Assembly (NCBI GenBank): GCA_934630855.1
Contig: CAKTWW010000003.1
Location: 30,590 to 94,589 of the forward strand
DNA length: 64,000 nucleotides
Source: an uncultured Collinsella sp.
GTDB taxonomy: Bacteria; Actinomycetota; Coriobacteriia; Coriobacteriales; Coriobacteriaceae
Direction: 5' to 3'
Positions 26,636 through 35,715 of this stretch are shown piece after piece. The notes below the pieces were generated by a model that saw nothing but the letters and a program-made list of their open reading frames with translations, did no database searches and was not told where the DNA came from. Made by a program: the position numbers and the translations under genes. How positions within the stretch are numbered: position 1 is the stretch's first letter; every line of letters begins with the position of its first letter.

Positions 26636-27298
26636 ATGGGTCGCAATAAATATCCCGAGGAGACGGTCGCGAAGATTCTCGACGCGGCGCTGGAGCTATT
26701 CTGCGCACAGGGTTATGAGGGAACGAGCATCCAGGATATCGTTGACCGTCTCGATGGCATGACCAAGGGCGCTATCTATCATCACTTCAAGAGCAAAGAA
26801 GAGATTTTCAACGCCGCATTTGATCGAGCGATGGCTCCCGTTGTTGAGCGCCGCCGCGCGACGCTCGGTGCTGGCAATTTGACGGGCGCCCAAAAGCTCA
26901 AGCGACTTTATGCGCCTGAGTCCGTCGTACCACAAATTGAGCTTTGGGCCCGCATGCATCCGGCGGCAGATCCGGTAAAGAGTTCGCGTCTGTTGGCGTT
27001 GCAGTATCAGGGCTCGTTTGACGAATCGGCGGATGGCTATTTATTGCCGGTGATCGAGGAGGGCATCGCCGACGGCTCCATTGTGTGCGAATGCCCGCGT
27101 GAGGCGGCAGAGGCCGTATCGTTGTTGGCGAATCTTTGGCTGTTGCCATTGTTTCGTCCGCTTGAGTCTAAGGAACGAATGGTCGCTCGCGCGCAATGTT
27201 TGGCGCAGATGGCGGCCGCGGTGGGGCTCGATTTGGGGGAAGAAGTGCTTCAGACAACGGCTCAGATTTGGGACGTTTGGAGCCGTGCGGGGTGGTAA
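26636..27298 (+). CDS. TetR family regulator of the adjacent MFS gene
   Basis: DNA-binding repressor of 220 residues with the TetR N-terminal helix-turn-helix (TSIQDIVDRL then MTKGAIYHHFKSKEE); the C-terminal half is a ligand domain without recognisable specificity. I prefer the ATG at 26636; an ATG at 26600 is possible and neither has a strong ribosome-binding site. Its stop codon overlaps a perfect ATACATAC palindrome, and a second copy lies before the MFS gene, so both are likely its operators. Confidence 0.85.
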   Translation: MGRNKYPEETVAKILDAALELFCAQGYEGTSIQDIVDRLDGMTKGAIYHHFKSKEEIFNAAFDRAMAPVVERRRATLGAGNLTGAQKLKRLYAPESVVPQIELWARMHPAADPVKSSRLLALQYQGSFDESADGYLLPVIEEGIADGSIVCECPREAAEAVSLLANLWLLPLFRPLESKERMVARAQCLAQMAAAVGLDLGEEVLQTTAQIWDVWSRAGW

Positions 27299-27323
27299 TA
27301 TACATACTAACGGTATGTATATT
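27297..27323. promoter_or_regulatory. TetR operator 1
   Basis: Perfect 11-bp arms AATATACATAC and GTATGTATATT around a 5-base centre, beginning inside the TetR stop codon. Confidence 0.75.
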
Positions 27324-27365
27324 GATGTAAGAGGGTGGCTACGGCTGCCCTTTTCAAGTCATTAA

Positions 27366-27386
27366 ATACATACCAATAGTATGTAT
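27366..27386. promoter_or_regulatory. TetR operator 2
   Basis: ATACATAC and GTATGTAT around a 5-base centre (CAATA), ending directly at the AGGAGG site of the MFS gene. It has the same half-site and spacing as operator 1, 69 bp upstream. Confidence 0.78.
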
Positions 27387-27399
27387 AGGAGGCAAGGCT

Positions 27400-28662
27400 A
27401 TGGACGGGATGAGAGATTTCGATGCAGCGTCAGCTTCAAAGACGGCGCTGTCTATAAGACTCGTCGGTCTTTTCGTTGCGCAGCTGTGCGTGTATTCGAC
27501 GTTGTCGGCGCTGTGCTTTGCGTGCCCGCTTTACTTGCTCGACCGCAGTGGCTCGTCGACGTTATATGGCGCCGTCGCGGCGATGGCGTTTATACCGGGC
27601 GTGCTTGCGACTCCGGCTGGCGGAGTATTAGCTGATCGAGAGGGGCATCGCAGCGTTCTAGCAGCTCTCGGTATTGTTTTAATGGTTGCAGCGATGCTAT
27701 TTATCCCCATGAAGTGCTCGTTGCCCCTTGCGGCCGTTGTGGCGGTGATGCTGTGCGTTCAATACGTCGTTCAATCTATTCTGAAGCCGATACTTCAAAT
27801 TGAGACGCTGCGAATAGCCGGCAAGGAAAAGGTCGAGCGGGCCACCGCATTAGTGTCACAGACGACCATGGCGAGCAATATTCTAGGTCCCGTGGTTGGA
27901 ACAGCCGTCTACGGATGCCTTGGAATTGACGTCCTTTGCGCCATCGCGGCGGTGGCGTTTGCGATGTCGTCGCTGCTGTTTTGGGCCGCACTCAAACGAA
28001 ATGTCCATTCTGAAGTGACGGGGGATGGCTCGACTCGCATGGCATGCCAAAGCGATTTTCTGTCGGCGATTCGGTACCTGCTTCAAAATACCTCGTTGCT
28101 CGCTGTGATTTTGCTTGCGGCTGTTTTGAATCTTGCGTTGGTTGGGTTAACGATTGGTGCGCCCGTTATTGTTACAAGGCATCTCGGCATGCAATCTTCC
28201 TGCGTTGGGATTATTGAGGCGGCTATGGGGCTGGGCGGCCTTGTAGGCGGCGGTTTGGTCGGTATTTGGCCGAATCGCTTTTCTTTCAATGGCATATGCC
28301 GATATGTTGCGATGATCTGCCTTGGAGTCGTGCCGGTTATTGTCACGCTACCGATCGGCGTTGACGTAATTGTGTTTGCCGCGCTTACAGTCGGTTCGGC
28401 ATGGGTCATGGTGTGGGCAAGTGTTGCATCGGTCGAAATCGTTGCATTCGTTCAGCGGACGGCGCCGACGGAACTCTTCGGAAAGGTGCTTTCGGTCGTA
28501 TACATGGCGCTTTCTTGCGCAACGCCTTTTGGCCAATTGGCATACGGATTCGCATATGATCGATGGGCGCCGGCGGCTGTGTTCGCAGCTATGCTGGTGG
28601 TACTGATGCTGACGACGGTGCTGTTTTATCGCTTGAAAAGTCGCTCACGACAAACAATGTGA
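27400..28662 (+). CDS. Major facilitator superfamily efflux transporter
   Basis: Inner-membrane transporter of 420 residues with twelve predicted helices and the cytoplasmic loop LADREGHRSV between helices 2 and 3, the MFS signature. Its pairing with a TetR repressor and operator-like palindromes suggests drug or metabolite efflux induced by its substrate. AGGAGG (27387-27392) lies 7 bases before the ATG and abuts operator 2, so bound repressor could also hinder initiation. The substrate is unknown. Confidence 0.87.
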   Translation: MDGMRDFDAASASKTALSIRLVGLFVAQLCVYSTLSALCFACPLYLLDRSGSSTLYGAVAAMAFIPGVLATPAGGVLADREGHRSVLAALGIVLMVAAMLFIPMKCSLPLAAVVAVMLCVQYVVQSILKPILQIETLRIAGKEKVERATALVSQTTMASNILGPVVGTAVYGCLGIDVLCAIAAVAFAMSSLLFWAALKRNVHSEVTGDGSTRMACQSDFLSAIRYLLQNTSLLAVILLAAVLNLALVGLTIGAPVIVTRHLGMQSSCVGIIEAAMGLGGLVGGGLVGIWPNRFSFNGICRYVAMICLGVVPVIVTLPIGVDVIVFAALTVGSAWVMVWASVASVEIVAFVQRTAPTELFGKVLSVVYMALSCATPFGQLAYGFAYDRWAPAAVFAAMLVVLMLTTVLFYRLKSRSRQTM

Positions 28663-28725
28663 CGTTCGCAGTGCAGCGGTTTAACAGAAGCAATCGCTGC
28701 AGTGTGGGGTGCCCATACGAGAACG

Positions 28726-28769
28726 TGCCTCTCCTTCGTCTACAATATCGTGCAGACGAAGGAGAGGCA
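28726..28769 (+). promoter_or_regulatory. Hairpin burying the ribosome-binding site of the HAD gene
   Basis: Perfect 16-bp arms TGCCTCTCCTTCGTCT (28726-28741) and AGACGAAGGAGAGGCA (28754-28769) with a 12-base loop. The right arm contains the AAGGAGAGG site of the gene starting at 28775. The loop holds a TACAAT at 28741-28746 that could be a -10 element. There is no T-run. Confidence 0.75.
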
Positions 28770-28774
28770 TGCCC

Positions 28775-29632
28775 ATGATCAAGATGTTTGCGAGTGACCT
28801 AGACGGAACGCTGCTTAACGCCCTGCACGAGGCCGACGGAACCATCCGCCGCGCTATTCGCGAGTTGACCGAGGCCGGGCTGCACGTGGTTCCCGCGACG
28901 GGCCGCTCGACGCTGCCGATCGGTGAGCATGGCTTTACAGGTTTGGCGCTCGATGCCTGTTGCTCCAACGGATCCATCGTTCGTGACAGCCACGGCGAGG
29001 TGCTCAAGACCTGGACCATCGACCCTCAGATTACCGAGGAGCTGCTCAAAGCGTTCCCGGACATTTGCTTTGATTGCTCCACACCCGACGGCATGTTTTC
29101 GAGCGGTTCGTTCGAGATGCATCAGGCGGGCTTTAAGAAGGACAGCCCCATCAAGCGCATTGTGATGCGCGGCATGCGTGCCCGCGGCGGCTATCACGAG
29201 GAGCAGTATTTTGACCAGTCGATCGGCGACATTCTGCGCCACGACGTTTGCAAGATTAACTGCCGCGTGACCTCGACCGAGCTGGAGCGCGACCTTAAGG
29301 CGTATCTTGCCGAGCGCTCGGACCGGGTGGTCAACGCGCCGTTCGACCCGGTGATGTTCGAGATCACGGATGCTTCGTGCAACAAGGGCGAGAGCGTGGC
29401 GTGGCTGGCAAGCTACTACGGTATCGCCGAGGACGAGGTCGCGGTCTACGGCGACGGCGGTAACGACATCGCCATGCTTAAGCGTTTCCGTCACAGCTAT
29501 GCCACCAAGAATGGTAGCGATGCAGCCAAGGCCGCCGCGAGCGCGACTATCGGCAGCTGCATGACCCACGCCGTTCCCAAGCACATGCTCACCACCATGC
29601 GCAAGCAGAACTCCCGCACCATCATCGAATAA
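28775..29632 (+). CDS. HAD superfamily hydrolase, Cof subfamily
   Basis: Cytosolic phosphatase of 285 residues, probably acting on sugar phosphates or flavin-type phosphates. Motif I is SDLDGTLL with the nucleophile Asp, the cap domain is of the Cof (C2) type, and motif IV is GDGGNDIAML. I start at 28775 (MIKMF) because GGAGAGG is 8 bases upstream; an ATG two codons earlier is too close. The ribosome-binding site sits in one arm of a 16-bp perfect stem, hinting at translational control. Confidence 0.88.
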   Translation: MIKMFASDLDGTLLNALHEADGTIRRAIRELTEAGLHVVPATGRSTLPIGEHGFTGLALDACCSNGSIVRDSHGEVLKTWTIDPQITEELLKAFPDICFDCSTPDGMFSSGSFEMHQAGFKKDSPIKRIVMRGMRARGGYHEEQYFDQSIGDILRHDVCKINCRVTSTELERDLKAYLAERSDRVVNAPFDPVMFEITDASCNKGESVAWLASYYGIAEDEVAVYGDGGNDIAMLKRFRHSYATKNGSDAAKAAASATIGSCMTHAVPKHMLTTMRKQNSRTIIE

Positions 29633-29635
29633 TGC

Positions 29636-29658
29636 GACAAAGGGACAGTCCCTTTGTC
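29636..29658. repeat. GACAAAGGGAC palindrome
   Basis: GACAAAGGGAC (29636-29646) and GTCCCTTTGTC (29648-29658) with a single central base, directly after the HAD stop codon. It belongs in style to the GGGACA hairpins at 2964, 48689 and 53589. No T-run follows. Confidence 0.75.
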
Positions 29659-29703
29659 ATATGAGGGTACCGATTTGGGCGTTGAGTCGGTTGTGCTTTG
29701 TCG

Positions 29704-29922
29704 CCACCAACAAAAATCGAGTTGCGCGGTCTGTTGGAAGTCGTCCAATGGTCAAAAGCGCCGTTTCGGGATTATTCGCGCTCTGTATGGCGTTTGACTC
29801 TGTTTGACGCGTGCGAAAAAAGGCACAAATACGCTCAAATAAAGACAAAATACGCCAAATAATCCCAGGAGTGCTTTTGAAGAGGCGGTGATGGAACCGC
29901 GCAACTCGAAAAATGTAGGTGG
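29704..29922. repeat. Long imperfect inverted repeat (~220 bp fold-back element)
   Basis: Ends CCACC (29704-29708) and GGTGG (29918-29922), with a perfect 14-bp block TCGAGTTGCGCGGT (29717-29730) against ACCGCGCAACTCGA (29896-29909), and GGGATTATT (29768-29776) against AATAATCCC (29858-29866). The rest of this 452-bp gap (29633-30084) holds no credible gene. Confidence 0.65.
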
Positions 29923-30018
29923 GGTTTTGGGAGAAGGCCGTTTGGACTACTCTGGACACTTCAATTTCCCGCTTTTTGGTGCGCCTATCGCACTCTAAAT
30001 ATTGCCTTTACGTGTTGA

Positions 30019-30051
30019 TGCACACGGTGTGCAATAATACTCGCACTGTGC
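30019..30051. promoter_or_regulatory. Probable operator of the dehydratase-linked TetR
   Basis: Perfect palindrome TGCACAC-G-GTGTGCA (30019-30033) followed by a second, shorter one GCAC-T-GTGC (30043-30051), 35-65 bp upstream of the TetR start. Both contain the half-site GTGC. Confidence 0.6.
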
Positions 30052-30084
30052 AATAGCGCACAGGCTGAGTAACAAGGAGGACGC

Positions 30085-30795
30085 TTGTCCCAGCTCGAGA
30101 AATGCGACCGCCGGTCCCTTCGCTCGCAGCGTGCCCTTCGCCAGGCGCTTGCCAGCGAACTTGCCGAAAGCGGCGATCTTTCGCGCATTAACGTCGCGTC
30201 GCTCACCGAGCGTGCCGGCCTCACACGCCGCACGTTCTATTCGCACTATCGCGATATCCCTGACTTTATCAATCAAATTGAGGACGATCTACTGGTCGAG
30301 ATCCGCGAGCGCGTTGAGTTCATCACCGCAGCTCAACTGCCCGATCTTTACCGAAATATCGATGAGCTCGAGCCGGCGCCCGGCTCGGTTGAGTTGCTGC
30401 GCTATCTTGCGGCCAATCGCGATCTTATCGGTTCGCTGTTGGGCCCTGGCGGCGATCAAGCCTTCATTAAAAAGATCATCGACACCGCACGCGAAGCCGT
30501 AACTCCGCGTGCACAAACAGGCATTTTGGGTCTGGCCCTGGGTACATTCTTTGACTACTACGTCACCTACGTCGTAAGCGCCGAGGTCGGCCTGCTCCAA
30601 CGCTGGTTTGAGCGCGGCCTTGCCGAATCACCCGAGACCATGGCGCGCATCATGACGGTCATCGCCTTTGTGCGCCCTGGCGACCTGTATGGTCAACCCA
30701 TCGATATCAACGTGCCGGAATACGGCATGAAGCTATTGAATCTGCAGCTCGAGGACGCGGTCGACACCGCCGCAACCGTCGAGTCCAACAACTAA
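30085..30795 (+). CDS. TetR family regulator
   Basis: DNA-binding repressor of 236 residues. The helix-turn-helix is NVASLTERAGLTRRTFYSHY near residues 38-57; the C-terminal domain is of the TetR_C type seen in regulators of lipid or acyl-CoA genes. It starts with TTG at 30085, supported by AAGGAGG (30075-30081). It ends 12 bp before the dehydratase activase, so both lie on one transcript and the palindromes upstream would allow autoregulation. Confidence 0.85.
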   Translation: MSQLEKCDRRSLRSQRALRQALASELAESGDLSRINVASLTERAGLTRRTFYSHYRDIPDFINQIEDDLLVEIRERVEFITAAQLPDLYRNIDELEPAPGSVELLRYLAANRDLIGSLLGPGGDQAFIKKIIDTAREAVTPRAQTGILGLALGTFFDYYVTYVVSAEVGLLQRWFERGLAESPETMARIMTVIAFVRPGDLYGQPIDINVPEYGMKLLNLQLEDAVDTAATVESNN

Positions 30796-30807
30796 GAGGA
30801 GAAACAG

Positions 30808-33800
30808 ATGAGCAAACTCGTCGAAGGCATTAAGGACCGCGTGGTCGCTGCCGCGCGCGAGGCCGTGCCCGCCGTGGCAGGCGCCGCACAGAAGGCCGCG
30901 ACCGCCGCTGCCGAGAAAGTCGCCGAGGCAGTTGCCGAAGCCAAGAATACGGCGGGGGAGACGCTCGCCGCCGATGCAGCCACGTCCGGCGTTGCCGAGC
31001 CCGTGACCGCCACCGCCGGCCAGGCTCCCGAAGGCGCGATCTTCAACCCCGAGGCCGCCCGTGGCAACCTGCACCTGGGCATCGACGTGGGCTCCACCAC
31101 CGTCAAGCTCGCCGTGCTCAACGACGATAACCAGATCGTCTACGCCAAGTACCAACGCCACCACACCGACGTCCGCGCCTGCGCCCGCGACCTGTTCGAG
31201 GGCGCCGCGACCGTGCTGCCGACGGCCCAGATGACCTGCGCTATCACCGGCTCGGGCGGCCTGCTGCTGTCCCAGTGGCTCGACCTGGAGTTTGTCCAGG
31301 AGGTTATCGCCAGCAAGCGCGCCGTCGAGACCCTCATCCCGGCTACCGACGTCGCCATCGAGCTGGGCGGCGAGGACGCCAAGATCATCTACTTCGATAA
31401 CGGCATCGAGCAGCGCATGAACGGTACCTGCGCCGGCGGTACGGGTGCGTTCATTGACCAGATGGCGACCCTGCTGCACACCGACGCGAGCGGCCTTAAC
31501 GAGCTCGCGGCTAACGCCACTACCATCTATCCCATCGCCAGCCGTTGCGGCGTCTTTGCCAAGACCGACGTGCAGCCGCTGCTCAACGAGGGCGCCCGCC
31601 CCGAGGACGTCGCCGCATCCATCTTCCAGGCCGTCGTGACCCAGACCATCTCGGGCCTGGCGTGCGGCCGTCCCATCCGCGGTAACGTCGCCTTCCTGGG
31701 CGGCCCGCTGCAGTACCTCTCTGAGCTGCGCCACCGCTTCTACCTCACGCTCAACCTGGACGAGGAGCACCGTATCGTGCCCCAAAACGCCCACCTGTTT
31801 GTGGCGAGCGGCGCCGCCATGGCGCACGAGTCCAACAAGCTCAGCTCGTTCCCGCAGCTCATCGATGCCATCGATAGCCTGGGTGACACGCAGGGTGCCG
31901 AGGTCGAGCGCCTGGATCCGCTCTTTGCCACCGACGAGGACTTTGCCGAGTTCAAGAACCGCCACGACACCGAGGTCGTTCCCAAGGGCAAGCTCGACGG
32001 CTACACCGGCCGCGTGTTCATCGGCATCGACGCCGGCTCTACCACCATGAAGGCCGCGCTCGTGGGCGAGGACGGCCAGCTGCTGCACACCTGGTATGGC
32101 AACAACAACGGTGACATCCTGGGTACGGCCAAGGTCATCATGGCCGATTTCTACAACCACATCCCCGCCGGCTGCACTATCGGCCACGTGACCACCACGG
32201 GCTATGGCGAGGCGCTACTCATCGAGGCCCTCAAGGCCGACTCCGGCGAGATCGAGACCGTCGCGCACCTGCGCGGCGCCAAGGCGTTCCTGCCCGGCGT
32301 CGAGTTCATCCTGGACATTGGCGGCCAGGACATGAAGTGCCTGCGCGTCAAGGACGGCGTCATCGAGCACATCATGCTCAACGAGGCCTGCTCGTCGGGC
32401 TGCGGCAGCTTTATCGAGAGCTTCGCCGTGTCCATGAACATGGACGTGCGCGCGTTTGCCGACGCCGCCATCCACGCCAAGGCCCCCGTCGACCTGGGCA
32501 GCCGCTGCACGGTCTTTATGAACTCGCGCGTCAAGCAGGCGCAAAAGGAAGGCGCCACGGTGGGCGACATCGCGGCCGGCCTGTCCTATTCCGTCATCAA
32601 GAACGCCCTGTTTAAGGTCATTAAGCTGCGCGATCCCAAGGAGATCGGCAGTCAGGTGATCGTCCAGGGCGGCACCTTTATGTCCGATGCCACGCTGCGC
32701 GCGTTTGAGCAGCTCACCGGCGTTCATGCCGTGCGCCCCGACATCGCCGGCTGTATGGGTGCCTACGGTGCGGCCCTGCTTGCCCGCGATCGTGCCGGCG
32801 CCGATGGCGTCTCGAGCATCCTCTCTGCCGAGGACATCGCGCACCTTACCGTGACGCAGAAGCACGTCCGCTGCGGCCGCTGCTCCAACAACTGCCAGCT
32901 CACCGTCAACGACTTTGGCGGCGGCAGGCGCTTCATTACCGGCAATCGCTGCGAGAAGGGTGCCGGCCACAAAAAGCAAAAGACCGAGGCCCCCAATCTC
33001 TTCAAAAAGAAAAACGAGCTGCTCTTTAACCGCGAGGTGCTGAGCCCGGACGAGGCCCCGCGCGGAACCGTCGGCATCCCGCGCGCGCTCAACATGTACG
33101 AAAACTACCCCTTCTGGCATGCGTTCTTTACGCGCCTGGGCTTTAGCGTGCAGCTGTCCGACCAGTCGAGCAAAAAGACCTATCAGGCGGGCATTGAGTC
33201 CATGCCGTCCGAGAGCGTGTGCTACCCGGCCAAAATGAGCCACGGCCACGTGATGAACCTTATCGACCGCGATGTCGACTTCATTTGGATGCCGTGCGTG
33301 CGTTGGGAACGCAAGGAGGATCCGACCGCCGGCAACTGCTACAACTGCCCTATCGTCATGAGCTACCCCACGGCGCTGGCGCTCAACATTGACGAGATCC
33401 GCGAGCAGAACATCGAGTTCCTGTATCCGTTTGTACCGTATCACGACAAGACCGAGCTCAAGCGCCGCCTGTACCAGGTGCTCGCCGTCGATCGCGTGGC
33501 CGACGCCGAGGCCGGTCGCGGTCGCGTGCGCGGTCCCAAGATCACGCGCTCCGAGGTCGACGCCGCCGTCAACGCCGCCTTTGAGGCCGATGCTCGTTTC
33601 CACGAGGACATCCAGACCATGGGCGAGGAAGCCCTTAAGTGGGTCGAGGACCACGGCGGCCACGGCATCGTGCTTGCCGGTCGTCCCTACCACAACGACC
33701 CCGAGATCAACCATGCCCTGCCCGAGCTTATCTCGAGCTTTGGCTTTGCGGTCTTTACCGAGGATTCGCTCGCGCATCTGGTGAAGCCCGAGCGCCCGAT

Positions 33801-35598
33801 CCGCGTCGTCGACCAGTGGATGTACCACAGCCGCCTGTACGCCGTCGCCCGTTTTGTGACGATGCGCAACGACCTGGACCTGATTCAGCTCAACTCCTTT
33901 GGCTGCGGCCTGGACGCCCTGACCACCGACCAGGTGCAGGAGATTCTGGAGGCCAGCGGCAAGATCTACACCGTGCTCAAGATCGACGAGGTGTCCAACC
34001 TGGGCGCCGCGCGCATCCGCATCCGCTCGCTCATGGCGGCGCTCAAGGACCAGGAGGCCGAGCGTCTCGCCGAGGCCACGGCCGCGGGCGAGGCCTACGA
34101 GCAGGGCGATGCCGCGCCTGTAGCGCCCTCCACGGATGCCCCCGCGTTCGCGAGCCGCAAGTACACGTTTGAGGCCCAGCGCGAGAGTGCTTCGACCGCG
34201 TGGCCCAAGGTGCCCTTTACCGAGCAGATGCGCGACGAGGGCTACACCATCCTGTGCCCGCAGATGGCGCCGATCCACTTTGACCTGGTCAAAGAGGTAT
34301 TCCGCGGTGCCGGCTACAACTTGGAGCTGCTGCCCTCGACCGACCACGACGCCGTCGAGGCCGGCCTGCGCTACGTGAACAACGACATCTGCTATCCGTC
34401 GATTCTGGTGACGGGCCAGATCATGGAGGCCATCGAGAGCGGTCGCTACGACCTGTCCAAGACGGCCGTGGTCATCAGCCAGACCGGCGGCGGCTGCCGC
34501 GCCACCAACTACATCGCACTCATTCGCAAGGCCCTGCGCGAGAGCGGCCACCCCGAGATCCCGGTGATCTCGCTTTCGGCCGTGGCGCTTGGCGAGGACA
34601 ACCCCGGCTTTAAGATTACGCCGGCGCTGCTTAAGCAGGCCGTGTACGCGGTACTGTTTGGCGACGTGATGATGCAGATGCTCTATCGCTGCCGCCCGTA
34701 CGAGGCCACGCCCGGTGCCGCCAACGCACTCTACGAGGAGTACATGGCGCGCGCCCGCAAGCTGGCACCTAAGTTCAACAGGCACAACTACACCAAGCTC
34801 GCTCGCGAGGCCATCCGCGCGTTCGACACCATGCCGCTTGTGGGCGAGGGCGCCAAGCCGCGCGTGGGTGTGGTCGGCGAGATTCTGGTCAAGTTCCATC
34901 CCACGGCCAACAACCACGTGGTCGATGTCATTGAGCGCGAGGGCTGCGAGGCCGTGGTGCCGGGCCTGCTCGACTTCTTCCTGTATTCCATGAGCAATGC
35001 CGAGCTACAGAAGGATGAGCTGGGAAGCTCTGCCACCGCACGTGCCGGCATGCAGGCGCTCATTAAGCTGGTGGACTGGATGCGCACGCCGGTTGAGGAG
35101 CTGCTCGAGAAATCCGAACGCTTCGAGGCACCCGAGCGCATCGGCACCATGGCCGACAAGGCCCGCACGGTGCTTTCGGTGTGCAACAACATGGGTGAGG
35201 GCTGGCTGCTCACGGCCGAGATGCTCGACCTGATCGACCATGGCGCGCCCAACATTATCTGCACGCAGCCTTTTGCGTGTCTGCCCAACCACGTGGTGGG
35301 CAAGGCCGTCATCAAGGAGCTGCGCCGTCAGCATCCCGAGAGTAACATCGTCGCGGTGGACTACGATCCCGGCGCGTCCGAGGTCAACCAGCTCAACCGC
35401 ATTAAGCTCATGATCAGCGTGGCGAAGGAAAACATGCGCGCCGGCAAGGGCTTTAAGCTCGAGAAGGTGGCGCCGCTCGCAATGGACGAGGTCACCGGTC
35501 AGATGCGTGCCCACGATGGCTGTGTGAGCTGCGATTCGGTGAGTGAGGAGGCCGTGGCATCGGTTGCCAAGCGCCTGGGACGTGGCATTAAGAAGTAG
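30808..35598 (+). CDS. Giant 2-hydroxyacyl-CoA dehydratase activase fusion
   Basis: 1596-residue protein combining two BadF/BadG/BcrA/BcrD-type ATPase domains with a dehydratase-related C-terminus. Domain 1 starts at GIDVGSTT (~91) with cluster Cys208 in NGTCAGGTG; domain 2 starts at GIDAGSTT (~406) with Cys528 and Cys532 in ACSSGCGSF. A Cys-rich stretch (RCGRCSNNC, ~690) and a DUF2229-like region (~750 on) follow, and the C-terminal ~450 residues resemble the dehydratase D component. Such proteins drive ATP-dependent electron transfer for radical dehydration of 2-hydroxyacyl-CoA in anaerobes. The first ~85 residues are an unusual Ala-rich amphipathic extension. AGAGGAG precedes the ATG. The true substrate is unknown. 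Confidence 0.88.
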   Translation: MSKLVEGIKDRVVAAAREAVPAVAGAAQKAATAAAEKVAEAVAEAKNTAGETLAADAATSGVAEPVTATAGQAPEGAIFNPEAARGNLHLGIDVGSTTVKLAVLNDDNQIVYAKYQRHHTDVRACARDLFEGAATVLPTAQMTCAITGSGGLLLSQWLDLEFVQEVIASKRAVETLIPATDVAIELGGEDAKIIYFDNGIEQRMNGTCAGGTGAFIDQMATLLHTDASGLNELAANATTIYPIASRCGVFAKTDVQPLLNEGARPEDVAASIFQAVVTQTISGLACGRPIRGNVAFLGGPLQYLSELRHRFYLTLNLDEEHRIVPQNAHLFVASGAAMAHESNKLSSFPQLIDAIDSLGDTQGAEVERLDPLFATDEDFAEFKNRHDTEVVPKGKLDGYTGRVFIGIDAGSTTMKAALVGEDGQLLHTWYGNNNGDILGTAKVIMADFYNHIPAGCTIGHVTTTGYGEALLIEALKADSGEIETVAHLRGAKAFLPGVEFILDIGGQDMKCLRVKDGVIEHIMLNEACSSGCGSFIESFAVSMNMDVRAFADAAIHAKAPVDLGSRCTVFMNSRVKQAQKEGATVGDIAAGLSYSVIKNALFKVIKLRDPKEIGSQVIVQGGTFMSDATLRAFEQLTGVHAVRPDIAGCMGAYGAALLARDRAGADGVSSILSAEDIAHLTVTQKHVRCGRCSNNCQLTVNDFGGGRRFITGNRCEKGAGHKKQKTEAPNLFKKKNELLFNREVLSPDEAPRGTVGIPRALNMYENYPFWHAFFTRLGFSVQLSDQSSKKTYQAGIESMPSESVCYPAKMSHGHVMNLIDRDVDFIWMPCVRWERKEDPTAGNCYNCPIVMSYPTALALNIDEIREQNIEFLYPFVPYHDKTELKRRLYQVLAVDRVADAEAGRGRVRGPKITRSEVDAAVNAAFEADARFHEDIQTMGEEALKWVEDHGGHGIVLAGRPYHNDPEINHALPELISSFGFAVFTEDSLAHLVKPERPIRVVDQWMYHSRLYAVARFVTMRNDLDLIQLNSFGCGLDALTTDQVQEILEASGKIYTVLKIDEVSNLGAARIRIRSLMAALKDQEAERLAEATAAGEAYEQGDAAPVAPSTDAPAFASRKYTFEAQRESASTAWPKVPFTEQMRDEGYTILCPQMAPIHFDLVKEVFRGAGYNLELLPSTDHDAVEAGLRYVNNDICYPSILVTGQIMEAIESGRYDLSKTAVVISQTGGGCRATNYIALIRKALRESGHPEIPVISLSAVALGEDNPGFKITPALLKQAVYAVLFGDVMMQMLYRCRPYEATPGAANALYEEYMARARKLAPKFNRHNYTKLAREAIRAFDTMPLVGEGAKPRVGVVGEILVKFHPTANNHVVDVIEREGCEAVVPGLLDFFLYSMSNAELQKDELGSSATARAGMQALIKLVDWMRTPVEELLEKSERFEAPERIGTMADKARTVLSVCNNMGEGWLLTAEMLDLIDHGAPNIICTQPFACLPNHVVGKAVIKELRRQHPESNIVAVDYDPGASEVNQLNRIKLMISVAKENMRAGKGFKLEKVAPLAMDEVTGQMRAHDGCVSCDSVSEEAVASVAKRLGRGIKK

Positions 35599-35628
35599 TC
35601 GGCCTGCTTTGAGCCGGATATAAGACAA

Positions 35629-35664
35629 ACGGGTGGTAGCCGTACCGGCTACCACCCGTTTTTG
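35629..35664 (+). terminator. Terminator after the dehydratase activase
   Basis: ACGGGTGGTAGCC (35629-35641) and GGCTACCACCCGT (35647-35659) with a 5-base loop and a T-run. Confidence 0.9.
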
Positions 35665-35715
35665 TTGGACATGTGTTGCGAAAACGGCCTTGCTGCTGCC
35701 TCCTGTGAGTTCGGA

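Noticed and set aside
32215..34917. 900-codon open frame antisense to the dehydratase activase
   Set aside because: It mirrors the strong third-position G/C bias of the real gene, has no recognisable domain and no ribosome-binding site; long antisense frames are expected in such DNA.
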